A stretch of 64,000 bases of DNA. Source: Catalimonadaceae bacterium JC749. Lineage in GTDB: Bacteria > Bacteroidota > Bacteroidia > Cytophagales > Cyclobacteriaceae. Every line of letters starts with the position of its first letter. Position 1 is the stretch's first letter. The notes under the pieces were generated by a model. That model had not been told where the DNA came from. It saw nothing but the letters and a program-made list of their open reading frames with translations, and did no database searches. The position numbers and the translations under genes were made by a program. Location of the stretch: assembly GCA_021730635.1 (NCBI GenBank), contig JAJNNC010000003.1, positions 248,001 to 312,000 of the forward strand, read 5' to 3'. Below, piece after piece: positions 53,957 through 63,074 of the stretch.

Positions 53957-54687
53957 AAGTGCGCTTGTCTCCCGAACCGCTATGGCAGAGAGATACGAAA
54001 GTAAGATGCTTGTTTCAACTGATCCTGAGCGGCTTATACATGACAGGCAAATATACCCTGACACCCTGCTTATATCTTTTTCGGCGGATGGGACTTAGCC
54101 CGACCTTACCCAATCAAATAGATGCCTTCATGAACCGTATGGTTTTGCCCCTGACAGAAAGGCCGGACAAAGTGGAGAGAATGGATATCCTCCCAACCAT
54201 AAAAACGGGAGAGCTTCTCCACGCCTTTCTCTCTGAGCATAGCGCAAGCCCTTTGGGCAAAAGGATGTACGCTATGAAAGGCCGGCCTTTGCTGCTCGTT
54301 TTTATCCGGGGAAGCTGGTGCTCCTATTCCCGTCTGCATATGTCCCACCTGCAGGCACATGCCCCTGGTTTTGAAGCGATGGGGGTACAGTTAGCCGCCA
54401 TCACCAGCGACAAGGATATTTCTCTGTGGAAAAAGAGGGGGATATCCATACCCATATGGGTAGACAAAGAGGGAGCCTTGTTCAAGGCATTGGGTATTCT
54501 GAAAACTTCCTGGACTGACTATGCCTGGGGACGGGTCCTTCCACATGAAAGTGTTTTCTTGTTTGATAGCCAGGGCCGGCTGGTCTTTTCAGATATCAGA
54601 AAGATCAGTGCCTTCCGGATGCAACAGACCTTTCTGGATGCGCCTTATCTGCTGGAACGCTGCCGGGCCATGTTACCTACAAACTAA
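53932..54687 (+). CDS. Peroxiredoxin-like AhpC/TSA protein
   Basis: The 251-residue protein overlaps the ADO-like gene by 25 bases. After an N-terminal extension of about 85 residues containing a hydrophobic stretch, it has a thioredoxin-like fold (LLLVFIRGSWCSYSRLHMSHL; VQLAAITSDKD; FLFDSQGRLVFSDI). Cys130 is the likely peroxidatic residue; the position of a resolving Cys (C-x2-C) holds Ser133. Peroxidase activity fits the context because cyanobacterial ADO is inhibited by hydrogen peroxide. That link is inference. Confidence 0.72.
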   Translation: MDRQFTRVKVRLSPEPLWQRDTKVRCLFQLILSGLYMTGKYTLTPCLYLFRRMGLSPTLPNQIDAFMNRMVLPLTERPDKVERMDILPTIKTGELLHAFLSEHSASPLGKRMYAMKGRPLLLVFIRGSWCSYSRLHMSHLQAHAPGFEAMGVQLAAITSDKDISLWKKRGISIPIWVDKEGALFKALGILKTSWTDYAWGRVLPHESVFLFDSQGRLVFSDIRKISAFRMQQTFLDAPYLLERCRAMLPTN

Positions 54688-54697
54688 TGGAAGTGCT

Positions 54698-55762
54698 ATG
54701 GATTTTGCATTAATAGGCCACCAGGAATGTTGGGAAAATATTAACAGATTCATGCAGGCTTTGCGAGGGGAAGAAGCTAAAAAAATATCCCTGGATGAGA
54801 TCAAAGAGATATATCCATGGATACCTCCCAGAACTGTTTTCAGGGTTAAAGTAACCTCGCTGTATAGCCGTAAACAAATCAAGGGCGTTTATATTGATAG
54901 TTTTATTCCTCCCGATCATCTAAAGCCCGCTTTTCTGCGTAGCAACCTTCACAGGGTACAGGAAGCCGCAGCCTATGCTTCCAGAGAAAAAGCTAAAATT
55001 GCGGCGCTTGGTGGCTTTACTTCTATCGTGCTGGAAGGCAATATATTAGCCCTTCAGACAGATACTTATCCGGTTTTTACGACCGGCAATACGCTTACAG
55101 TCGCTTTCATCTGCAAAGGGGTTGAGCGGGCCTGCCAGTACAAGGGCGTAAACCCTCGACAAGCCAGTCTGCTGATTATTGGTTCTACCGGAGATATAGG
55201 TTCAGGATGCCTGCATTACTTTGCAAAAAAATTTCAAAAAATACTGCTCTGTGCCCAGCATAGTGTGTCACTCAACACCCAGCGAGAGGCGATTTCCAGT
55301 GTCGCAGAAAATGTAATGGCAAGTACCAACGCCAATGACCTGATCCCTCTGGCAGACATTATTATTTGTGCGGCCAGCGTAGGCACCCCCCAGTTTGACC
55401 TTTCCAAAAGCAGATCCAATGTGATTGTCTGCGATGCAGGCTATCCAAAGAACATAGACTTTTCTCCAGCCCTCAACAAGAGCCCCTACCTGTTCTATGG
55501 AGGAATGGGACGGGTACAGGGCGGTATTGAAAGTGAACCGGATCTTCCTAAAGCCTTTTATCAACACCCCCTGCCCCATATAGTGCACGGTTGTCTGCTG
55601 GAAGCCATCGTACTTGCGTTGGAAGAAAGGTACGAGCCCTACTCTTCGGGAAGAGGGAATATCAGGGTGGAAAAAATTGAAGAAATATACAGACTTGCTC
55701 AGAAACACCATATTGTCTTAGCGCCCTTTTTTAATGCCCAGGGACTATTATCGGATGCCTAA
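54698..55762 (+). CDS. Long-chain acyl-ACP reductase-like protein (AAR)
   Basis: From ATG 54698 the 354-residue protein starts MDFALIGHQECW, like cyanobacterial AAR. It shares ALGGFTSIVLEG (103-114), FTTGNTLTVAFICKGVE (127-143), the Rossmann GSTGDIGS (162-169), VCDAGYPKN (244-252) and GCLLEAIVLALE (298-309). Cys299 falls where AAR has the Cys that forms the acyl-enzyme. AAR reduces fatty acyl-ACP with NADPH to a fatty aldehyde. Length matches (about 340). The ADO-like gene is two genes upstream, 741 bases between them. Rare outside cyanobacteria as far as I know. Confidence 0.82.
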   Translation: MDFALIGHQECWENINRFMQALRGEEAKKISLDEIKEIYPWIPPRTVFRVKVTSLYSRKQIKGVYIDSFIPPDHLKPAFLRSNLHRVQEAAAYASREKAKIAALGGFTSIVLEGNILALQTDTYPVFTTGNTLTVAFICKGVERACQYKGVNPRQASLLIIGSTGDIGSGCLHYFAKKFQKILLCAQHSVSLNTQREAISSVAENVMASTNANDLIPLADIIICAASVGTPQFDLSKSRSNVIVCDAGYPKNIDFSPALNKSPYLFYGGMGRVQGGIESEPDLPKAFYQHPLPHIVHGCLLEAIVLALEERYEPYSSGRGNIRVEKIEEIYRLAQKHHIVLAPFFNAQGLLSDA

Positions 55763-55953
55763 CACTCATTACCCGATGCGTACATCCCAGATGCATATGG
55801 CTTGTGGCGGTCTTAGAGCTCTTTCCTCCTTAATGAAACTTGGCTAAGAACCGAAAACTTTGCTTTTGACTTTTACACACCATAAGCTGAATGCATTGTT
55901 AGCGGTTCGGGCTTTGTCTGCTTATAACGGCCCACTAAAAACAGTCAATTTTT

Positions 55954-56955
55954 CTATCCATTCATATACTGGTCAAACCAACCAATCAAACGCTCAGGAT
56001 GTTGACCGAAATGGTTGTAAGCATAGAAGCGTTGATTTGATTCCTCAATCCACAGCAGTTCTTTTTTTTCCGATCCTAAGGCATCAAAGATAGCCTGACC
56101 ATCCTCTTCTGCATGAATAAGAAAGTCTCGGTGAAGCTGCGCCATTAGTGTAGGTACTTTTACATGTTTTGCATGCGGCAGTGGTGTTTCCTCATCGAGG
56201 CGAAATCCTGTTAACTCGCGAAGACGCTCGTCTAATTGTCTGGCTGCTTTTTCCGGGTCAGCCTTTATGTTCTCAGCCCCTTTCTCAATAAAGGTTCTGC
56301 CTGAAACTACATTGAGTAGGACCATTGCTTTAATTTGGGTGAACTCTTCCGGCCATTTAGCCATAGCAATGATAGTCGAGTTGCCTCCCATGCAACGACT
56401 GTATAGACCTGTCGTCATTCCAGCCAGGTCTTTACGGCTTTTTGCATAATGAATAGAACCTACAACATCCCTGCATTCCAGAAGGCCTAATCCGACAATC
56501 CCGCCATTTGCTGTTCCACTAAGTCCGTGATTTCTTAAATCATAAGTAAGAATATTATAACCGGCATCGTGCAAATGCTTTAGCTCAGGTAAAAAGTTTA
56601 CCTCAAATCCACCGAACATGATGTTCCAAGGAGGCAGGTGTCCGGGATAGCCATATCTGTTGCAGGTTTCCGGATGGTTGATGATTAACAATTTATTTGA
56701 GTCGGCAGGGATAAACCAGCCCTCCAGTGGAACTCCATCAAGAGATGGAAAAAATACATCCTCGTATTCTAAGCCCACCTCATCAGGTCGCCTTAATACA
56801 GGGGTGCGGACACTATGTGCAAATAAATCAGCATACCGCTCTATGAGCGGATGGAGCTTGTGAGAGATTAAGGTTCCTACAGTCTCTGCGATATTTTTAA
56901 CGTAGTCAGTGACGCTGGCATCATTTTGTCCTAAGTCTTTTGTAGTGTCTTTCAT
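55954..56955 (-). CDS. Dienelactone-hydrolase-like alpha/beta hydrolase
   Basis: The 333-residue protein has the alpha/beta hydrolase fold: YDLRNHGLSG, then GLYSRCMGGNS with Cys188 in the nucleophile position (as the GxCxG of dienelactone hydrolases, with the first Gly replaced by Ser), and HFGQHPERL near the end. A paralogue lies at 58522-59541 with the same GLYSQCMGG motif. Substrate is unknown. It lies in a minus-strand group with a flavodoxin, an NmrA-like protein and an AraC regulator. Confidence 0.82.
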   Translation of the reverse strand: MKDTTKDLGQNDASVTDYVKNIAETVGTLISHKLHPLIERYADLFAHSVRTPVLRRPDEVGLEYEDVFFPSLDGVPLEGWFIPADSNKLLIINHPETCNRYGYPGHLPPWNIMFGGFEVNFLPELKHLHDAGYNILTYDLRNHGLSGTANGGIVGLGLLECRDVVGSIHYAKSRKDLAGMTTGLYSRCMGGNSTIIAMAKWPEEFTQIKAMVLLNVVSGRTFIEKGAENIKADPEKAARQLDERLRELTGFRLDEETPLPHAKHVKVPTLMAQLHRDFLIHAEEDGQAIFDALGSEKKELLWIEESNQRFYAYNHFGQHPERLIGWFDQYMNG

Positions 56956-57130
56956 AATTTATGGATTCGTGTTAAAAAAATCGGATTTTTCAATATGTTT
57001 TGACAAGCGATTATGATGGGATTCTCTGCCCGACCGCTAACGACCCTATAATAGTGCTGAAAGCATATATAAAACCAATTTGAAGCGGTAAATGGCTATG
57101 CATCAACCTTTATCATGGTTCGCTTCTGAT

Positions 57131-57766
57131 TTACGCTTCCATCTCACTTCTTACTGCCTCTAAAAATTCGTCTACCTCCATTTGCCGGGTCATGCGACCA
57201 CGAATAACAAATATGTGTTTAACGAAACTGCCTCCTTTTTTCTCTATTAATTGGGCAAAGTTATCAATATAATGCTGCTCGAATTTACTGTTTAGTGAGT
57301 TGAATAAAATGACGGCCTTATCTTTGAAATTATTTTGCCTTGCAAATTCCCAGATTGGAGGGGCTGGGCTATATAACCATATGGGCGAACCCATGTAAAT
57401 GGTATCATAGCGTGTTAAGTCTATTTCTTCCGGATATATTTCAGCTATGGTATCTCTGGCATCCTGCATAGCATGAAACCACCCTTTTATCCCAATTTGA
57501 TAACGGTTCGCATTGATGGTTAACAAATTCGCATTTTTCAATCTTGCAATTTCAGTAGCCATCAAGGCCGTGTTTCCGGACCGGGAAAAATAGACGACCA
57601 AAGTGGAAGTATTAGCCCGTTCTTTGGACATTTTCTGTAATGCCTTATTCCGCTTAAACTGATAGTGCTCTATCCCGATGACAAAAGCCATGGGAATCAT
57701 GAATATTGCAGCGATGATTCCTGACAATAAATAAACCATCTTTCTATGCTTTTTTACATCTTTCAT
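57131..57766 (-). CDS. Membrane-anchored flavodoxin-like protein
   Basis: The 211-residue protein has one N-terminal membrane helix (about 12-30), then a flavodoxin fold with the FMN phosphate loop VVYFSRSGNTALMA and YDTIYMGSPIWLYSPAPP. It probably acts as an electron carrier or FMN-dependent reductase at the membrane. It lies between the NmrA-like and hydrolase genes on the same strand, 34 bases after the former. Confidence 0.82.
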   Translation of the reverse strand: MKDVKKHRKMVYLLSGIIAAIFMIPMAFVIGIEHYQFKRNKALQKMSKERANTSTLVVYFSRSGNTALMATEIARLKNANLLTINANRYQIGIKGWFHAMQDARDTIAEIYPEEIDLTRYDTIYMGSPIWLYSPAPPIWEFARQNNFKDKAVILFNSLNSKFEQHYIDNFAQLIEKKGGSFVKHIFVIRGRMTRQMEVDEFLEAVRSEMEA

Positions 57767-57800
57767 GGATGGATTTCAGTATGCTACTATGTTTCTATTT

Positions 57801-58442
57801 TCAATAAAAAGCGGGTTTATCCCCATCTGTGTTGGGTTTATTGATACCTACACTAGCTTTCACGTCTCTCTCCGGATGCTGGATAACCTCAGCGATGTAG
57901 GCACCCACACTTCTTCGGGAAACCTCTGTGCCTTTAAAATCCTCTTCTTTTTGAGTCAATTCATAATCAACCTCGTCATTGTCAGTTAACCAGGCCGGTC
58001 TTACTATAGTGTAATCAAGGTCAGATGATTCTATGATATCGGCTGCCTTTCTATATCGGACTAATTCGGCACCAATCATTTTTCTATTCCACTCTCCGAA
58101 TGCTCCGGGAATTTCATCGTAAATACCCAAGCTGGTGACAAAGATTAATCGTTTTGCCCCATGCTTTTTCATAGCTTCCACGATGGATTTTGCCATCCGG
58201 TCCACCGCTCCGGCCAGGTTGGCGTAAACGACATTTTGTCCTTGAACAGCCTTATTTAACTCATTTTGATGGAGTACATCACCCTCAACTAAAGTTGTGT
58301 TCGGATTTTGGAAGCCCCTCAGTGTATTGGTATTTCTTGCCATTAATGTTAGGGTCAGATGCTGATCCTTTTGAAGGTATTGTATAGTGTGTTTGGCAAT
58401 CTGCCCACTAGCACCCAGTATTAGAACATTTCTATTTTCCAT
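57801..58442 (-). CDS. NmrA-like NAD(P)-binding protein
   Basis: The 213-residue protein has the dinucleotide motif LILGASGQIAKHTIQYL (GASGQIA), LVEGDVL and IVRPAWLTD, the pattern of atypical short-chain dehydrogenases (NmrA/HSCARG). Such proteins act as redox sensors or reductases. It is just upstream of the flavodoxin gene in the same direction. Confidence 0.85.
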   Translation of the reverse strand: MENRNVLILGASGQIAKHTIQYLQKDQHLTLTLMARNTNTLRGFQNPNTTLVEGDVLHQNELNKAVQGQNVVYANLAGAVDRMAKSIVEAMKKHGAKRLIFVTSLGIYDEIPGAFGEWNRKMIGAELVRYRKAADIIESSDLDYTIVRPAWLTDNDEVDYELTQKEEDFKGTEVSRRSVGAYIAEVIQHPERDVKASVGINKPNTDGDKPAFY

Positions 58443-58470
58443 TGTTGATGATTTATTTTTAGGTGAGGTA

Positions 58471-58502
58471 AAAAAAGCCGAAGCTTTACTTCGGCTTTCT
58501 CA
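58471..58502 (-). terminator. Terminator between hydrolase and NmrA-like genes
   Basis: A 10-bp stem, AAAGCCGAAG (58474-58483) with CTTCGGCTTT (58489-58498), has A/T-rich tails on both sides and works best on the minus strand, 20 bases after the hydrolase stop. Confidence 0.85.
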
Positions 58503-58521
58503 TAGACATCTTAGATGGTGC

Positions 58522-59541
58522 TCATTTCATATATTTATCGAAGAAATCAAGTACCAATTTCGGATTTCTTCCAAAATAGTTGTACCCATCTTTGAATCTT
58601 CTGCTGGTATCTTCTATCCAAAAGAGTTCCTTGTCTTTACTTCCTAAAAGGTCAAAAGTTTTCTGTCCATCTTCAGGGTTCTTCGTCCAGGCATCCTCTT
58701 TTACCTGAATCATCAGCACCGGCATTTTTACGCTTGGCGCCGCACTATGCGGAGTCATTTCATCCATCAGCCAACCTCCGGATTTCAGTAGCTCAAAATC
58801 AACTAAATCCAAATATTGGTCAACACCTTGTAGTTCTGAAAATGCCCGATAAATGGCACGCATAGAGACAACCAAAGGACTTACCATACACTTTACATTT
58901 TCAAATACTTCAGGATAACGCTTGATGGCTTCATATTGAGAATTTCCTCCCATACACTGGCTGTAAAGACCTACTTTCATCTTACTTAACCTTGGGTGGG
59001 CATCCACATATTTCTTAACGCCTACGCAATCTCGCCATTCTAACTGACCGATACCGCTTACACCATTGTTTGAAGCTCCACTTTTTCCATGATTTCTTAA
59101 ATCATAGGCTAAAACATTATACCCTGCATCGGTTAAATGCTTCATCTGAATGACAAAGTCAATTTCTACATTATCATAATTGCTGAATGGTTCACCCAAA
59201 TGCCCCTGGAACCCTGCACGGCACATTGGTAATGCGTGATTGAAGATGATTAGTTTGTCGCTTTCACCACCTTTGGCAGGAATGTACCAACCTTCTATGG
59301 CAACACCATCTATACTTTGAAAAAATACATCTTCCCAATTGGTCATGCCATAATCATCTGGCGTTTTATGCAGTACACTTCTAAAAGGTTTACAAACATT
59401 TACCAAAGCCATTACTTTTTCATAATCCTCTTTTGAAATGGATTCTAATTGCTTTAAAGCACTTTCCAGTTTTTCTTTTGGCATCCGTGCTTTGTGCGTT
59501 GATTCTCTTTCGAGACCATCAAGATTTACTTTGTTTTTCAT
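58522..59541 (-). CDS. Alpha/beta hydrolase, paralogue with Cys nucleophile
   Basis: The 339-residue protein resembles the one at 55954-56955 over its whole length: VFFQSIDGVAIEGWYIP, YDLRNHGKSG, GLYSQCMGGNS (Cys196) and a Phe/Tyr-rich C-terminus. The two are duplicates that have diverged. A terminator follows. Upstream lies a fragment of a different alpha/beta hydrolase. Confidence 0.82.
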   Translation of the reverse strand: MKNKVNLDGLERESTHKARMPKEKLESALKQLESISKEDYEKVMALVNVCKPFRSVLHKTPDDYGMTNWEDVFFQSIDGVAIEGWYIPAKGGESDKLIIFNHALPMCRAGFQGHLGEPFSNYDNVEIDFVIQMKHLTDAGYNVLAYDLRNHGKSGASNNGVSGIGQLEWRDCVGVKKYVDAHPRLSKMKVGLYSQCMGGNSQYEAIKRYPEVFENVKCMVSPLVVSMRAIYRAFSELQGVDQYLDLVDFELLKSGGWLMDEMTPHSAAPSVKMPVLMIQVKEDAWTKNPEDGQKTFDLLGSKDKELFWIEDTSRRFKDGYNYFGRNPKLVLDFFDKYMK

Positions 59542-59570
59542 AAAAATTTATCTTTATAAGTTTAAAAAAA

Positions 59571-59762
59571 TTAATCAAAGTATTTTTCTGCTAGTTTTTT
59601 TGCATATATCCCTGCGGTTTGTTCTTTGACTCCACCACCAGGATGACTGACCACGATAGCAGGATAATGCTGACTTTTATCAAATCCTTTCGGGAAATTT
59701 ACAACGGCAGACATCGTGATGTTACCGTTGTTACTGTTTTTAAAATTTACTTTCTGTGACAT
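59571..59762 (-). pseudogene. N-terminal fragment of an alpha/beta hydrolase
   Basis: Only 63 residues remain. PAIVVSHPGGGVKEQTAGIYAKKLAEKYFD is the start of a hydrolase family of about 300 residues, in which the oxyanion-hole strand is at this point. It stops before the nucleophile elbow. Nothing of the rest is found before the next gene at 59541, so the C-terminal part was deleted. Confidence 0.7.
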
Positions 59763-59861
59763 AATCTTTACGGTTTAAGGTGATGAATTATGTTGAGAAG
59801 GCAAAGTTACAATCAGGCATAGCTGCCCAACGAAAACAGATTACTCATTTGATGAAACAAA

Positions 59862-60722
59862 TTACTGATTACGAAAAACGGTAGGTGTTATACCCGTTTC
59901 TTTCTTGAAAAACCGGGTAAAATAAGTAGGATAATCAAACCCCAAACTATAGGCAATCTCACTGATCGTCAGGCTTGATTGTCGCAATTTATTCTTAGCA
60001 AGTTGAATGATATGCTGGTGAATGTGGCTTTGTGCAGAATTCCCAGTAAAATGCTTGATGACATCGCCAAAATAGTTGGAAGACAGATTGGCTTTTTGAG
60101 CAAAATAAGAAACCGATGGCAGTTCAATGAGTTCTAGAGTGCTATCAAAATGATCCTCCAGGTGCTCATAAAAATCGGCTACGACTTTGTTGTACAGCTT
60201 GCTCCGTGTCTCAAATTGCCGCTTATAAAAATTGTGGATGTAAGTAAGAATTAAGGAAGCATAGGAAATAACAATCTCTTTTGAAAAATCATTTTTATTG
60301 TATTCCGAATAGGCCTTTTTAAACAAGTCTAGTAATATGACTTCTTCTTCTTTATTCACAAACAGGGCTTCATGATTATGATAATGCATGAAGTTATAAT
60401 CTTTTGCATATTTGCTAAAAGTCCTTTTGCTAATCAGAATATTGTAGCCAGACAATGATTTTTTTAAATCCCATGACAAGGTTTTGTCGGGAGCATCAAA
60501 ATACAGGTAGTAATCAGCCTTATCAAATGCTGTTTGCCCAAAATCCAGGTTGTTATCACAATTTTTTTTAATAGCCAGAAGATAAAAATCTATATGAATA
60601 GGCTTTGATTGAAGACGGATTTCACTTTGGCTTTCATACTGCACAATATGTATGTCATCACTTTTTGAACTTTCTATGTTCAAATATCTTGCAAAATCGA
60701 TAATGTTCAATGAATGGCTCAA
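59862..60722 (-). CDS. AraC-family transcriptional regulator
   Basis: The 286-residue protein has an N-terminal sensor domain (FYLLAIKKNC) and a C-terminal AraC DNA-binding domain (AQKANLSSNYFGDVIKHFTG, then QSSLTISEIAYSLGFDYPTYFTRFFKKETGITPTVFR). It is upstream of the hydrolase/oxidoreductase group on the same strand and is a good candidate for its regulator. The inducer is unknown. Confidence 0.9.
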   Translation of the reverse strand: MSHSLNIIDFARYLNIESSKSDDIHIVQYESQSEIRLQSKPIHIDFYLLAIKKNCDNNLDFGQTAFDKADYYLYFDAPDKTLSWDLKKSLSGYNILISKRTFSKYAKDYNFMHYHNHEALFVNKEEEVILLDLFKKAYSEYNKNDFSKEIVISYASLILTYIHNFYKRQFETRSKLYNKVVADFYEHLEDHFDSTLELIELPSVSYFAQKANLSSNYFGDVIKHFTGNSAQSHIHQHIIQLAKNKLRQSSLTISEIAYSLGFDYPTYFTRFFKKETGITPTVFRNQ

Positions 60723-60900
60723 TTCGTGATCTGTAGGGGATTAAACTAAGGCAAATTTACTGTTTTTGCGTAGATTAACCTGAAACGTTTTAAGGGTGAG
60801 ATGAAACTTATTACGGTTTTTCTTAAAATTACCGCCAACTGATGGTATCGAGACCCTTTGGTACTTTTCAGCTAACATATGATATCAACAAGACAAACGT

Positions 60901-61815
60901 ATGCCTCAGGGAATAACCTCACCACAGAAGAGAATACAAGTGTTTGCCCATACCATTCGCGAGAACTTTCCTGAGCTTGACGTGCGAAAGGTTGAGAAAC
61001 TGGGCAGAGGATGGATGAACGAGGCTGTGCTCGTCAATGAGGAATGGGTCTTTCGCTTTCCCCTGCAACAGGAAGGTGCTGAGGCGCTGGAAAAGGAAAT
61101 CATTATCCTGCCACACCTGGCGCATCGTATCACCCTTGCCATTCCACAATTTGACTTTATCGGCCAGCAGCGAAACGGACTGCCTTTTGTGGGTTACAAA
61201 AAGTTGCCGGGAGAAATCCTGGGCGAAACGGAAGTTCTCTCGCTTTCAGCAGAGGAACAAGACATGGTGGCCCGACAGATCGCCACCTTTATCGATGAAC
61301 TCAGCGCTTTCCCGATTGCCCAGGCCAGAGCCCTGGGTATGCTGGAGACTGATTTCTATCAAGAATTCACTGACCATTTCAAGGCAGCCAGACAACATGT
61401 TTTTCCGTTGGTGAACCAGGAGATGCAACAGTATCTCGCAGCCCGGTTCGAAACCTACCTGGGGCATCCGGAGCATTTTCAGTACAGGCCCACCCTCATT
61501 CATGCCGACCTTTCACCGAACCATTATCTGATGGATCCGCAGAAGCGTTCTCTGACAAGCATTATTGATTTCGGTGATATACAGATCGGCGACCCCGATT
61601 ATGAGTACCTGTATATGCTGGAAGATGGCGGCGAAGCATTCACGCGGCGGGTGATGGCTATCAGAGGGCAATCTGACCTGGACAAACGACTGGCAAAAAT
61701 AGCATACTTCATCACCTTTGACCATGTCGATCTGGTCCTGGAAGGCATTCACAGAGGCCATCAGGCATGGATTAATGCGGGCATAAAGGCCATCCGGGAA
61801 GAAATGAATAGATAA
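60901..61815 (+). CDS. Aminoglycoside phosphotransferase-like kinase
   Basis: The 304-residue protein has the APH fold: VFRFPLQQEG with the ATP-binding Lys region, LIHADLSPNHYLMD (catalytic Asp loop) and IIDFGDIQIGDPDYEYLYML (metal-binding Asp). This family phosphorylates aminoglycosides, macrolides or small metabolites. Whether it gives resistance cannot be read from sequence. Confidence 0.82.
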   Translation: MPQGITSPQKRIQVFAHTIRENFPELDVRKVEKLGRGWMNEAVLVNEEWVFRFPLQQEGAEALEKEIIILPHLAHRITLAIPQFDFIGQQRNGLPFVGYKKLPGEILGETEVLSLSAEEQDMVARQIATFIDELSAFPIAQARALGMLETDFYQEFTDHFKAARQHVFPLVNQEMQQYLAARFETYLGHPEHFQYRPTLIHADLSPNHYLMDPQKRSLTSIIDFGDIQIGDPDYEYLYMLEDGGEAFTRRVMAIRGQSDLDKRLAKIAYFITFDHVDLVLEGIHRGHQAWINAGIKAIREEMNR

Positions 61816-62148
61816 TATCAATGCACACTATGAACATAAGAAATGTTTATTCTTCCGGTTAAGCGCAAAGCTACTCAGCGCTCCTATTTTATATACATTT
61901 TGTGTGTACTCCTTTTTATTTAGATAGAAAAGTGAAGTTTTGCTTTGCCGGTTTTTTCAGAAAATTTACTTTTGTCAACGATGAAGATGACTGTAATGCG
62001 ATAATCCCCTTCTAGCCTAGCGCTCAAACAATGCACTAAGACATAGTGCCCCACATGTTATTTCCCGATTTTTATATTTATTCTATAAATTTACCCTGAG
62101 TGCCACGTAATATTGGTTGAACTACGGGTTTATTAACTCTGAGATTTT
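61816..62148. other. Non-coding gap
   Basis: This 333-base stretch has no supported gene. It is AT-rich and should contain the promoter of the dioxygenase gene; no clear -33/-7 pair, repeat or RNA was recognised. Confidence 0.4.
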
Positions 62149-62931
62149 ATGGCAGATATATTAAACACAACAGAAATAGAAGCGTTCATTCACAATGGCT
62201 TTATTCGTATTGATCATGTATTTTCCACAGCAATTGCTGAGGCTGCTGTAGATATTTTATGGAATGATCTGCCTTGCGATAGGTCAAACCCAAATACATG
62301 GACAGAACCTGTGATTCGTTTGGGGATGTATACGCAACAACCTTTTATTGATTCGGTCAATACGCCTGAATTACATCAGATTTTCAACCAATTGGTAGGT
62401 GTGAATCAGTGGCTTCCCTGTAGAAGTGTTGGTACCTTTCCTATAAGGTTTCCTTCAACAAAAGAGCCTCATGACACCGGCAAACACGTAGATGCCAGTT
62501 TCCCCGGAGAAGATCCGTCAAACTTTCTTGAATGGCGAATCAATATAAACTCAAGAGGACGCGCCTTGTTGATGTTAATATTTTATTCGGATGTTACTGA
62601 AGCAGATGCACCCACTATTATTTATCAGGGCTCACATATAGATGTTGCCAAATTACTTTCTAAGGAAGGTGAGCAAGGACTCTCGTTTATGGAACTTGCA
62701 GGCAAGTTGGATGCTTTACCCCAACGGGACAAAGTAACTGCCGTTGGCAAAGCGGGTACTATCTACTTATGCCATCCTTTTCTGGTACATGCCGCACAGG
62801 CACACAGAGGACATACGCCAAAGTTTATGGCTCAACCCCCATTGGTACTACGAAATGAATTAAAGATTGCTCATTCAGCAACGGATTATTCCCCTATAGC
62901 AAAGGCTATATATTTAGCTTTGGAGGCATAA
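62149..62931 (+). CDS. Phytanoyl-CoA dioxygenase-like protein
   Basis: The 260-residue protein has the double-stranded beta-helix of 2-oxoglutarate/Fe(II) dioxygenases. The metal ligands are in TGKHVDASFPG (His and Asp), and a distal His in LCHPFLVHAAQAHRG, with a following Arg/Lys for 2-oxoglutarate. The family hydroxylates small molecules. The substrate is not known. Confidence 0.78.
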   Translation: MADILNTTEIEAFIHNGFIRIDHVFSTAIAEAAVDILWNDLPCDRSNPNTWTEPVIRLGMYTQQPFIDSVNTPELHQIFNQLVGVNQWLPCRSVGTFPIRFPSTKEPHDTGKHVDASFPGEDPSNFLEWRININSRGRALLMLIFYSDVTEADAPTIIYQGSHIDVAKLLSKEGEQGLSFMELAGKLDALPQRDKVTAVGKAGTIYLCHPFLVHAAQAHRGHTPKFMAQPPLVLRNELKIAHSATDYSPIAKAIYLALEA

Positions 62932-63074
62932 TTGGTTATCACTCTTTAACAAAGTATACTAAATCGGATTTCGGCTTTTGAGTTTTACCCTTCATTATTT
63001 TTAAAGAGTGAAGAGTAAGGCTACCGTAGGTTATACCAACCTTTGCTGCACAATACAAAATAAAGTGTATTTCT

